From positions 1 through 35,648 of the forward strand of contig MGHM01000007.1 in NCBI GenBank assembly GCA_001793235.1: 35,648 nucleotides of DNA, read 5' to 3'. Source of the DNA: Candidatus Woesebacteria bacterium RIFCSPLOWO2_01_FULL_44_24b (GTDB taxonomy: Bacteria > Patescibacteriota > Microgenomatia > UBA8517). Shown here piece by piece: positions 25,928-33,926 of the stretch; within the stretch, counting starts at the first letter, position 1, and the number at the start of each line of letters is the position of its first letter. The notes beneath the pieces were generated by a model. That model saw nothing but the letters and a program-made list of their open reading frames with translations, did no database searches and had not been told where the DNA came from. The translations under genes were made by a program, and so were the position numbers.

Positions 25928-26497
25928 ATGACATCATTTAAAAAAATTGAGGCCAATATTAAAAATTCGACTCTTGGAGGTGTGAAGACCCCCGCAGGGA
26001 AGGATATCTCAAAATACAATGCGGTTAAGCATGGAATTTTTAAAGAGGCCATCAGTAAATATGAAGATGGATTTTACAAAGATGCACTTGATGAATTGCT
26101 CGATCAATTCAGACCCGTAGGATTTTTAGAGAAATTGTTGGTTGAGCGAATTGCTTTGTGTTACCTGCGCCTGTTTCGATCGGCGAAAGCGGAAGTGGAA
26201 TTCATGAACTCAAAACTCAACCCATTTCATGAAGTTAGAGCAAGTCAAATGTTAAACAACTTCGAAAGTTTAAGAGCTTCTGTCGAGAAAACCACCTTTG
26301 AAGGTTACAAGCCTCAAATTACTAGTGAGTCAGTTAAGGAGCTGGAGCAAATTATCACCAGATATGACACTACCATCGAGAATAAGCTTTATAAGGCACT
26401 GCACGAGCTTCAAAGATTGCAGGCAATTAGACTAGGACAAAATGTAATGCTACCAGCTGCCTTGGATGTGTTAATTGATAAAACTAATGATGAATAG
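25928..26497 (+). CDS. Mobile-element accessory protein
   Basis: GKDISKYNAVKHGIF…FLEKLLVERIALCYLRLFRSAKAE…RYDTTIENKLYKALHELQRLQ. Confidence 0.65.
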   Translation: MTSFKKIEANIKNSTLGGVKTPAGKDISKYNAVKHGIFKEAISKYEDGFYKDALDELLDQFRPVGFLEKLLVERIALCYLRLFRSAKAEVEFMNSKLNPFHEVRASQMLNNFESLRASVEKTTFEGYKPQITSESVKELEQIITRYDTTIENKLYKALHELQRLQAIRLGQNVMLPAALDVLIDKTNDE

Positions 26498-26558
26498 TTG
26501 GGTTCGTTTTGCAGAAATATGTTACGATAAATGAAGACGATAAGCCTTAAGGATTAAT

Positions 26559-28265
26559 ATGTATATTCCAGAACACCTTAAAACATTACCATCAGCAGAT
26601 TACCATCGAAAAAGCACAGATGACAGTGATCATCAAGTGGCTTCACTTCCTCAACAAAGAGTTAGTAGTGAGAAGTTGCACAAAGAGAATAATATGTCAC
26701 TAGCTATTAAAGCGTATGAGGAGTCCATGTCTGCCAAAAAGCCAGGCAGGCCAGCGTTTAACCAAATGCTTGATGATGTCGAGGCAGGTATCATATCTAT
26801 TATTTTTGTTTGGGACTTGTCGAGATTGTCCAGAAATCCAATTGATAGTGGACGGTTGAGTTGGCTTTTGCAAAGAGGAATATTAAAAGCAATTATCACT
26901 CCATTTCGCATCTATCTTCCTGAAGACAACGTGATAATTATGAGCGTTGAGTTTGGCCAATCAAACCAATTTCTCCGTGACCACTCCAAGAATGTAAAGC
27001 GTGGGCTGCAGGATAAGCTTACAAAGGGATGGAGGCCTGGAGTTGCACCTGAAGGGTATCTAAATGATAGTTCACTTGGCAAAGGCAATAATAGGGTGAT
27101 TGCCGACCCTAAACGCTTCAAGCTAATCCGTAAGATGTGGGACATGATGTTAACTGGCAATTACACAGTGCCTCAAATTCTGAAAATCGTTAATGAAGAA
27201 TGGAAATATAAAATGAGGCCGCATAAAAAAATGGGTGCAAGACCCATGTCTCGTGCAGGTTTATATCGCATATTTACCAACACCTTTTATTATGGTCACT
27301 ATGAATATGGGGGCGATTGGTTTGAAGGCAAACAGGCTCAAATGATTACCCAAGACGAGTATGATCGGGTTCAGGCCATCTTGGGACGCAAGGGTAAACA
27401 GCGACCCAAAACTAGAGAGTTTAGCTTTACAGGAATGGTCTTTTGTGGTGAATGTGGATGTTCAATCACTGCAGAGGAGAAGGTTAATAGGTACGGCAGT
27501 AGGTATGTCTACTATCACTGCACAAAAAAGAAGGGCAAATGCAGCCAGGGGTCAATAGAGCTTGGGAAGTTAGAGGATCAAGTTGAGGAAGTATTAAGTA
27601 AAGTTAAAATCCCCGAAGCATTTAAGGATTGGGCAATAAAATACCTCAATGAGTTGCATGACAAGGAAGCACAAGAGCAATCACTCATTAATTCTGGTAT
27701 TGACGATTCATACAAAGATTGCATTGAGCGGATCAACAATCTGATTAAACTCAAAATCTCCCCCATGAATACTGAAGGTCTGGTTCTATCTGATGAGGAC
27801 TACCAAAACCAAATGCTGGAACTTAAAAGGGAGAAGCAGGGCTTGGAGCAGCAAATGAAGGTGTTAGGTGAGCGTGTTGACCGATGGGAGGAGTTATCCT
27901 CCAAGACATTTAATTTTGCTCGGTATGCCACTTACCATTTCGAACACGGAGGCTTGCTGGACAAAAAAGAGATTCTTCAAACAATTGGATCGAACTTTAT
28001 TATTCAAGACAGGAAACTACATCTACAGGTTCCAAAGCCATATGAAGTCATAGCAGAGAGTAAAACTGAAGCTGATAAAATATTGTCTGGGTTAGAACTC
28101 GACGAAAGTGCCGTCTTAACGCCCCAATTGGCTCATGCTTTTGACCAAAGTCTCACTTTGCGGAAGGGGCGAGATTCGAACTCGCGAATCAGCAAAGCTG
28201 ATATGGTTTTCGAAACCATCCCGATTGGCCACTCCGGCACCCTTCCAAACAACTTGTGCGCCTAG
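26559..28265 (+). CDS. Large serine recombinase (resolvase + recombinase + zinc ribbon + coiled coil)
   Basis: YHRKSTDD…HQVASLPQQR, FVWDLSRLSRN, recombinase domain, GMVFCGECGCSITAEEK…YYHCTKKKGKCSQG; C-terminus reads through tRNA-Ser(CGA). Confidence 0.95.
   Translation: MYIPEHLKTLPSADYHRKSTDDSDHQVASLPQQRVSSEKLHKENNMSLAIKAYEESMSAKKPGRPAFNQMLDDVEAGIISIIFVWDLSRLSRNPIDSGRLSWLLQRGILKAIITPFRIYLPEDNVIIMSVEFGQSNQFLRDHSKNVKRGLQDKLTKGWRPGVAPEGYLNDSSLGKGNNRVIADPKRFKLIRKMWDMMLTGNYTVPQILKIVNEEWKYKMRPHKKMGARPMSRAGLYRIFTNTFYYGHYEYGGDWFEGKQAQMITQDEYDRVQAILGRKGKQRPKTREFSFTGMVFCGECGCSITAEEKVNRYGSRYVYYHCTKKKGKCSQGSIELGKLEDQVEEVLSKVKIPEAFKDWAIKYLNELHDKEAQEQSLINSGIDDSYKDCIERINNLIKLKISPMNTEGLVLSDEDYQNQMLELKREKQGLEQQMKVLGERVDRWEELSSKTFNFARYATYHFEHGGLLDKKEILQTIGSNFIIQDRKLHLQVPKPYEVIAESKTEADKILSGLELDESAVLTPQLAHAFDQSLTLRKGRDSNSRISKADMVFETIPIGHSGTLPNNLCA
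28161..28246 (-). tRNA. tRNA-Ser (CGA)
   Basis: GGAAGGG/CCCTTCC acceptor, anticodon stem ATGGT/ACCAT, loop TTCGAAA, long variable arm. Confidence 0.94.
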
Positions 28266-28329
28266 GAGGAGTCGAACCTCCAGCCTTTGGATCCGCAATC
28301 CAACGCTCTATCCATTGAGCTATAGGCGC
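28257..28329 (-). tRNA. tRNA-Arg (GCG)
   Basis: GCGCCTA/TAGGCGC acceptor, TTGGA TTGCGGA TCCAA anticodon arm. Confidence 0.93.
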
Positions 28330-28343
28330 GTGTAAAAAAGTAG

Positions 28344-28874
28344 CTACTGCTGAATTTTTCCGGCTACCCAATTTGCCGACTTATCGAGGAAAGTGGGGCT
28401 AGCTTCTTCGTTTAGCAAATACTTCTTCAAAACCTTTTCCAGCTTTTCCTTATCCTTCTTGTCATAAACAAGCTCTATTCTTCCAATTAAGCCACCAGTC
28501 TCAAGAACAATTACGTCCGAGCCGAGCCTCTCGGAAAACCAGAATCTGCCCGTATTTTCCCAGGGAGTCAAGGAACTCCCAATACGGAGCCCATAATTTG
28601 TTATTCTGTACTCCACCTTCTCCGGCTCGACATTATGAAGCACATAAAACAAAAACCCGAAGCCAACTATTAACAGGACCGGCATGATTCCGTCAATGAG
28701 AAAAAGAATCAGTCCAAAAAGAACGGCCACCGAGGCGGCAGTTATATAAAACTCCCGGGTCTTTCTTTTAAAGGGCCTAGCCTGCGCGGCCCAGGCAAAA
28801 ATGTCTTTCTCGGCAACAGCATCATGAACTCCTACTTCTCCCTTGTCTTTTAAAGTGCTGTCCTGGGCGGCCAT
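28344..28874 (-). CDS. Hypothetical membrane protein (two TM, PH-like C-terminus)
   Basis: FYITAASVAVLFGLILFLIDGIMPVLLIVGFGFLFYVL. Confidence 0.8.
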   Translation of the reverse strand: MAAQDSTLKDKGEVGVHDAVAEKDIFAWAAQARPFKRKTREFYITAASVAVLFGLILFLIDGIMPVLLIVGFGFLFYVLHNVEPEKVEYRITNYGLRIGSSLTPWENTGRFWFSERLGSDVIVLETGGLIGRIELVYDKKDKEKLEKVLKKYLLNEEASPTFLDKSANWVAGKIQQ

Positions 28875-28936
28875 GGTTTAGTATAGTACATTTTAGCTAC
28901 CTTTTACTAGTCGAGGCTGGTATAATTGCCCTACTT

Positions 28937-29027
28937 GGTGGGGTCGCATAGCTTGGTCCATTGCGGGGGTTTGCTAAATCCCTGAGCCGCAAGGCTCGCG
29001 CAGGTTCAAATCCTGTCCCCACCGCCA
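28937..29027 (+). tRNA. tRNA-Ser (GCT), CCA encoded
   Basis: GGTGGGG/CCCCACC acceptor, loop TTGCTAA, variable arm GAGCCGCAAGGCTC. Confidence 0.92.
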
Positions 29028-29028
29028 C

Positions 29029-29111
29029 GGTGGGTTGGCGGAGCGGACAAACGCGCACGACTTGAAATCGTGAGCCTTTTGGCTACACAGGTTCGAATCC
29101 TGTACCCACCG
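29029..29111 (+). tRNA. tRNA-Ser (TGA)
   Basis: GGTGGGT/ACCCACC acceptor, anticodon arm CACGA CTTGAAA TCGTG, variable arm. Confidence 0.94.
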
Positions 29112-29177
29112 CCTTTGTTCGCCGAAGCGAACTACGGCGGTCAAAGACCGCAGCAAGTTTGCGAAGGAGAAACAACA

Positions 29178-29414
29178 ATGCAATATGTATGTATCTTGCT
29201 TTGCAATGACAATAAACCCTACACGGGTTGTACCTCAAATTTAAAAAACAGAATAAAAAGACACAAAGAAGGAAATATCCCCGCTACTAAAAACAGACTA
29301 CCTTTAAAACTTATTTTTTATTTCGCTTTTAGCGAAAAATATATAGCATTTGATTTTGAAAAGTACCTCAAATCCGGTTCGGGCAGAGCCTTTCTTAAAA
29401 AGCACCTGATATAA
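29178..29414 (+). CDS. GIY-YIG endonuclease-domain protein (#3)
   Basis: MQYVCILLCNDNKPYTGCTSNLKNRIKRHKEG…FEKYLKSGSGRAFLKKHL; upstream ORF extension lies in the tRNA. Confidence 0.85.
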   Translation: MQYVCILLCNDNKPYTGCTSNLKNRIKRHKEGNIPATKNRLPLKLIFYFAFSEKYIAFDFEKYLKSGSGRAFLKKHLI

Positions 29415-29524
29415 TTAAACTAATCATGAGCGAAGAAGGTTATAGAGGTGGCTTATTTAGCAGAGTAAAAAACAAATATTCAGGTAAGAAGTATATTAAA
29501 AGATGCTAACGATATTTTGAATAG

Positions 29525-30226
29525 TTAGGTTCTTGCCACGCTCATACCCCAAACTTCTTTTGCCCCGGCCTTTTTAAGCACCCGACAGGCCTCGGCTATG
29601 GTTGCCCCTGTTGTCCAAACATCGTCAAAGATGATAATGGTTTTATCCAATAATTTACCCCGCAAAACTCGCTCTTGCTCGTCGCGCGGCTTAATTGCCG
29701 CAAATATCCCGCGTATGTTCCGCAGCCTTTCCTCGCGCCCCAATTTGACCTGAGGAGTTGAGTCCGTTAGCCTCAAAAGCAAGTTTTCATTAAACCTCCA
29801 GCCTGCTTTCTCCGCAAGGATTTTGCCTAAAACTGCCGCTTGATTAAACCCCCTCCAGTTTTCGCGATGCTTATGAAGAGGGATTGGCACAAGAATCGCT
29901 TCTTTAAAAGCCAATTTCTTAACATCCAGGCAGTTAACAAGCTCTTCTGCAATTGAATGAGCAAACCGGTACTTAAGAGCAAGTATTGCCTTCCTAATTA
30001 CCCCGTCATATTTATAAAAGGAGTGCATCCCATCAAGAGAAAATTTATTTACACAAAAACTGTGAGTTGCCCCAATAAAGCTGTATTTTTTGCACACCGG
30101 ACAAACCAGCTTTGCATGCTCAACTTTACCAAGACAAGTGCCACAAATATACTTGCCCGGGCGCTTACACTCCAAGCAGTTTTTGGGGAAGAGGATGTCA
30201 AGAATGTTCATGATAGAACCGAGCAA
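29525..30226 (-). CDS. ComF family phosphoribosyltransferase
   Basis: Zinc finger CLECKRPGKYICGTC…CPVC, PRTase motif IIIFDDVWTTGATIAEA. Confidence 0.93.
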   Translation of the reverse strand: MLGSIMNILDILFPKNCLECKRPGKYICGTCLGKVEHAKLVCPVCKKYSFIGATHSFCVNKFSLDGMHSFYKYDGVIRKAILALKYRFAHSIAEELVNCLDVKKLAFKEAILVPIPLHKHRENWRGFNQAAVLGKILAEKAGWRFNENLLLRLTDSTPQVKLGREERLRNIRGIFAAIKPRDEQERVLRGKLLDKTIIIFDDVWTTGATIAEACRVLKKAGAKEVWGMSVART

Positions 30227-30461
30227 GTTGTTTTTTAAGATATCGGTGACCAGAACCCCCTTTTAAAAACTTCTCTCTTCCTTTTGCATCCTGTTTATAT
30301 AAATAGGCTTCGTAATAAATTAACTGAAGAGGCAACCTGTGTTTTGTAGCAGACACTTTCCCCATCATGTGCTGCGAAATTCTACTTTCTAAGTTGTCTG
30401 AATATCCAATATAGAGCTTTTTGTCTTTCAAAGAAAATAACACATACACGAAGTACATCAT
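30198..30461 (-). CDS. GIY-YIG endonuclease-domain protein (#4)
   Basis: YFVYVLFSLKDKKLYIGYSDNLESRISQHMMGKVSATKHRLPLQLIYYEA…EKFLKGGSGHRYLKKQL. Confidence 0.93.
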   Translation of the reverse strand: MMYFVYVLFSLKDKKLYIGYSDNLESRISQHMMGKVSATKHRLPLQLIYYEAYLYKQDAKGREKFLKGGSGHRYLKKQLARFYHEHS

Positions 30462-30488
30462 TAAGTATAGAAGATTCTATGGAGTGGT

Positions 30489-30532
30489 GCCTCGAAAAGC
30501 ATGCGGCGCTTGCGCTTTGCATGCATCGAGGC
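30489..30532. repeat. Palindromic element GCCTCGA…GCATGC…GCATGC…TCGAGGC
   Basis: Nested inverted repeats. Confidence 0.7.
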
Positions 30533-30538
30533 TTTAAC

Positions 30539-30594
30539 CCCGAATGAACGCAAAATCCCGCAACAATCGTTGCGGGATAGCGTTCTTTTCGGGG
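30539..30594 (-). terminator. Long hairpin/terminator downstream of tmRNA
   Basis: CCCCGAAAAGAACGC…ATCCCGCAAC-gatt-GTTGCGGGATTTTGCGTTCATTCGGGG on minus strand. Confidence 0.75.
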
Positions 30595-30940
30595 TGGAGA
30601 CGGCGGGAGTCGAACCCGCGTCCGTGAAAGCATTTAGCACCTTATCTACAAGCTTGTTTTGTTAAAAATAACAAACAATTTGACCAACGAGTCTTTAGTT
30701 TTTGGCTGTTAGTCATTAGCCACAAACTGCATCTTAAGCTATATTATGCCTCTTCCCTCAGGCTTAAGAAACCAAAAGAGAGACACCCGGCTTACGCGTA
30801 CGCAAACGCTAGTCCGCGACCCGCAAACCTGGAAGTGTCAGTTTTATCTGCACTTAGGTTTTTGACTAGTTTAGCGAGATTTAGTCATTCTCGGCTTGCA
30901 AGGTGTCAAAGTACTTCCCGTCGATGCCTATTACGTCCCC
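30595..30940 (-). ncRNA. ssrA: tmRNA
   Basis: 5' GGGGACG pairs with 3' CGTCTCC; tRNA-like T arm GCGGGTTCGACTCCCGC; tag frame GCA GAT AAA…GCG TAA; adjacent smpB. Confidence 0.93.
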
Positions 30941-30947
30941 TCATTTG

Positions 30948-31015
30948 TCATTCCTGCAAAAGCAGGAATCTATATAAATTATCTGTATAGATCCCGTATC
31001 AAGTACGGGATGACA
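30948..31015. repeat. Paired REP-like palindromes GTCATTCCTGCAAAAGCAGGAATC … GATCCCGTATCAAGTACGGGATGAC
   Basis: Two hairpins in opposite relative orientation with outer gtcat/atgac ends. Confidence 0.75.
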
Positions 31016-31424
31016 ATTCTTTGTCAATTTCTCTGTCAATATCGCGAATCTTGAGTTGAGCTCGTTTTTCGTGCTCGCGTTTACCGCGGACAAGACCAAG
31101 CTCACACTTGATCCTGCGGCCCTTAGTATACAACGACAGGGGTACTGCGGTCAATTTCTGCGCCTTTAATTTAAGCTCAATAGCAAGTATTTCGTTCTTG
31201 TTTAAAAGAAGTTTCCGGCTCCGCCTTGGGTCACCATCGCCTTCAGCTCCGATATGGAGGTTAATCACAAATATTTCATGCGCAATGGGGCGCACGTATG
31301 CAGCTTGAAAGTCCACCTTTTTGGCACGCACCGCTTTGGCCTCTGCGCCGGTAAGTATAACCCCCGCTTCAATTCTTTCAACAATTTCATAATCAAACCT
31401 GGCTTTTTTGTTAATTACCTTCAT
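30999..31424 (-). CDS. smpB: SsrA-binding protein SmpB
   Basis: NKKARFDYEIVERIEAGVILTGAEAKAVRAKKVDFQAAYV…LTAVPLSLYTKGRRIKCELGLVRGKREHEKR. Confidence 0.96.
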   Translation of the reverse strand: MKVINKKARFDYEIVERIEAGVILTGAEAKAVRAKKVDFQAAYVRPIAHEIFVINLHIGAEGDGDPRRSRKLLLNKNEILAIELKLKAQKLTAVPLSLYTKGRRIKCELGLVRGKREHEKRAQLKIRDIDREIDKELSSRT

Positions 31425-33009
31425 CGCTCGTGCTTTCCAAGTGTTTAGCTTCCAGTGAATATAGCTTGCTGTCCGCCAGGAACAAAATCAGCCCGTCTTC
31501 CTCGCTCACGACTAAGCTTGTGGCAGCCGACAACTCGGGAGCTACATAATCGCCGATATAGTCTCCATTTTTTTTGCTGACTGCAATGCGCGAGTTTCCC
31601 CGGTCTAACACATATATGAACTTGCTTTCCTCGCTCGCAAAAAGGTCGACAACCTCGGAAAAAGGCTGGGAGTTTCCGTTAATAGCAAAGGTTGCAGGCG
31701 CCCCCATGGAGTACACCTTGAAGTCCCCGCTTTTATCCACTGTCCAAATAGAGCCATCTATTGCCATTGCTACGGCCTCACTGACATCAATAGTAAACCC
31801 TTCCCCAAGCCACTCTTCTTTCTCCAAAAAACCGCTACTCACCCCGGGGTACCTCCAAATCTGGTTATTTCCACGGTCAAGAACATATAAGTTTCCGGCA
31901 AAAGCAGCTATCAAAACGTCGGATGCGCTCCAGTCGGGCTTAACCACAAGCTCCACATCGCCGGTTACTTCACGCACTCCGTCGGTCGAGAGGATAAAGC
32001 TCCGGGACTCATACGCGGCTGTGGCCAGGGCATCCGGAAGATAATCCGGCCCGGCTATAACATTCGTACTTTTACTTTCCACTTCCATGCCAACAAGGCG
32101 CCGCCCGGCTGCATCCAATATCCTTAGCTCCCCACCAGAAAGTGCAACATCCACACCTTCAAAACCTGCGGCGACAATCGACAGATCAAAAAAGACATTT
32201 GCCGGCTCTTCGTAAATACCTGCTATCGGGCCTAGAAACCCAGAAATTTCTGAGGCAAGAGAGTTTAGTTCTTCGTCCTCCACGCCTTGCGACTTAAGCT
32301 CTTTTGTGGTTTGGTGGGCACGCAAAATCAACTCCCGGGCGCGTGAGCTGCTGATTCCCGAAAGCTCCCGGGCCTCTTCAAAGTCATGCCTGGCTTCTGA
32401 AAGTTTTGGCGAATATTCTTCGCGCCGTAGGGTGTCCGCCCTTCGCTGGACCCCAAAATAAACACTTATGCCAAGGACAACGAGCAATATTATCCCAACC
32501 AAAGAGGCTTTCCTTGCCCGAGTGTTGCCTTCACCTCCGTGAATTATAATTCTGCGCTCAGGCAGGTGTTCCAAGAGCCTATCAATAACCCTTGCTGCCC
32601 TCTGTTTAATTGCCACCTGCTCAGCCATGGGCTCCTGAGCCGTAAAAAGACGCTTCCCGGCACTGGTTTCAAGCTCAAAAGCGTCTCCCGGCTCTACATA
32701 CCCCGTTACCACCGAGGCCGTGGACTTCAAGGTTTTGAGAAGCGAAGTGCGCGCCCCGCCGCGGACCAGCACCAAGCTCGCCCCTCCTACAACAAGTGCA
32801 TACAAAACTTCTTCGGCGATGACACACAGGCAAAACTCAACATCCTCAAACCTTTTTTCCGCCAGAAAACTCTCACGGATACCGGCAAGCGAATTGTAAT
32901 AATCTCCACTTAGTTGGTTTTTGACAAAAGAAGCAAACTCCTCTGTGGCACCTGTAACTAGCAAACAGAAAGTGGCCCTACCCTCCCGCCAAGTGTAGTT
33001 CTCCATCAA
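31411..33009 (-). CDS. PP2C-like (probably pseudophosphatase) – TM – β-propeller protein
   Basis: N-terminal PP2C-like pattern lacking metal-binding Asp motifs; TM SLVGIILLVVLGISVYFGV; NHL-like repeats LYVLDRGNNQIWRYPG / IYVLDRGNSRIAV. Confidence 0.7.
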   Translation of the reverse strand: MMENYTWREGRATFCLLVTGATEEFASFVKNQLSGDYYNSLAGIRESFLAEKRFEDVEFCLCVIAEEVLYALVVGGASLVLVRGGARTSLLKTLKSTASVVTGYVEPGDAFELETSAGKRLFTAQEPMAEQVAIKQRAARVIDRLLEHLPERRIIIHGGEGNTRARKASLVGIILLVVLGISVYFGVQRRADTLRREEYSPKLSEARHDFEEARELSGISSSRARELILRAHQTTKELKSQGVEDEELNSLASEISGFLGPIAGIYEEPANVFFDLSIVAAGFEGVDVALSGGELRILDAAGRRLVGMEVESKSTNVIAGPDYLPDALATAAYESRSFILSTDGVREVTGDVELVVKPDWSASDVLIAAFAGNLYVLDRGNNQIWRYPGVSSGFLEKEEWLGEGFTIDVSEAVAMAIDGSIWTVDKSGDFKVYSMGAPATFAINGNSQPFSEVVDLFASEESKFIYVLDRGNSRIAVSKKNGDYIGDYVAPELSAATSLVVSEEDGLILFLADSKLYSLEAKHLESTSDEGN

Positions 33010-33231
33010 CTACAGTATAACCAATACTGCTATCAAGGCTCCAATTGAAAATAGAAGATGCAAAATAGCCACTGCGCGAAGGACGCTTTCGAGACCAACT
33101 TCCAAGGTTTCCGTCATTTTATTAACCTGCCGCACAATCACAAAAGCAAATATGATATAAAACCCGGCCGCAAGCCCGCCGGCAAGCTTGAGAATAAGCG
33201 CCACTTGAGAGGATAAGTTCAAAAGCTCCAT
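33010..33231 (-). CDS. Small two-TM protein (DUF5657-like)
   Basis: LILKLAGGLAAGFYIIFAFVIVRQVNKM…LHLLFSIGALIAVLVIL; overlaps the upstream gene by 1 bp. Confidence 0.75.
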   Translation of the reverse strand: MELLNLSSQVALILKLAGGLAAGFYIIFAFVIVRQVNKMTETLEVGLESVLRAVAILHLLFSIGALIAVLVIL

Positions 33232-33887
33232 CAGCGCACTCTCCCTTCCAACTTTTCTGTTTCTTCCTCAACTCGAAGCTCGCGCAGCACCTGCGCAACC
33301 CGGTCCGGATGAGGAACCGCCTCAAACTCAATTTGCGGAATCTGTGCAGCTGTTTGAATTATAATGTCGCCATAATCAAAAACTGTGCGAATAACACTCC
33401 CAACTCTCACTGTAACATCTTGAATTTGGTCAATATTGGCATCAGTAATTTCGCGATACACAAGATTTAAAAAATCAACATCAAAAACCCGCTCGTCAGT
33501 CACGATATAAACGTTAAAAAACCAGCTCAGAAACTGCTCAAAAATATAGGCAAAAGAAATCAGGTACCAAAAAATCAGGCCAACAGTTGAAAAGTTAACT
33601 GGCGCCGACTCCAGAAAGCCAAACATAAACGCGACTATTGGAGTAAAAAGCAAAAGAATGGATACAAAAATCCAGGGAATATTGGTAATCGCGTGGCGGC
33701 GCAAAAGCAGAACTATTTTTTCTTCCGAATCGGCCCCTACGAAATTAACATGATCGGGGTAATAACAATAAGCAGCAAGACGGTTTCTGGTGTGCCCATA
33801 GGCAGCCAGTTCTTCTTTATTTGGGATGTGTTTGTGTTGGGTAACTTTCGGGCGCCGATCAGGTGTAGATTTAAAGACATCCGGCAT
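33231..33887 (-). CDS. PH-domain (bPH-like) membrane protein
   Basis: Two TM helices then VYIVTDERVFDVDFLNLVYREITDANIDQIQDVTVRVGS…FDYGDIIIQTA. Confidence 0.85.
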   Translation of the reverse strand: MPDVFKSTPDRRPKVTQHKHIPNKEELAAYGHTRNRLAAYCYYPDHVNFVGADSEEKIVLLLRRHAITNIPWIFVSILLLFTPIVAFMFGFLESAPVNFSTVGLIFWYLISFAYIFEQFLSWFFNVYIVTDERVFDVDFLNLVYREITDANIDQIQDVTVRVGSVIRTVFDYGDIIIQTAAQIPQIEFEAVPHPDRVAQVLRELRVEEETEKLEGRVR

Positions 33888-33926
33888 ATTGGAATATTAT
33901 AGCACCAAAGGTGCTTCAAGCTTCGC

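Larger units (their letters stand above)
24946..28160 (+). mobile_element. Serine-recombinase integrative element (minimum extent) abutting tRNA-Ser(CGA)
   Basis: Codirectional 5-gene cassette ending in a large serine recombinase at the tRNA 3' end; left boundary not resolved. Confidence 0.7.

Noticed and set aside
28116-28371. Short ORFs across the tRNA-Ser/tRNA-Arg region (28116..28298, 28135..28335, 28189..28371)
   Set aside because: They are translations of tRNA genes (GRDSNSR/GEIRTRES-like strings), not proteins.
29415-29520. tRNA-Ser fragment downstream of GIY-YIG #3, as at the tRNA-Asn locus
   Set aside because: No similarity to the tRNA-Ser(TGA) 3' end found; likewise no tmRNA 3' copy after GIY-YIG #4.
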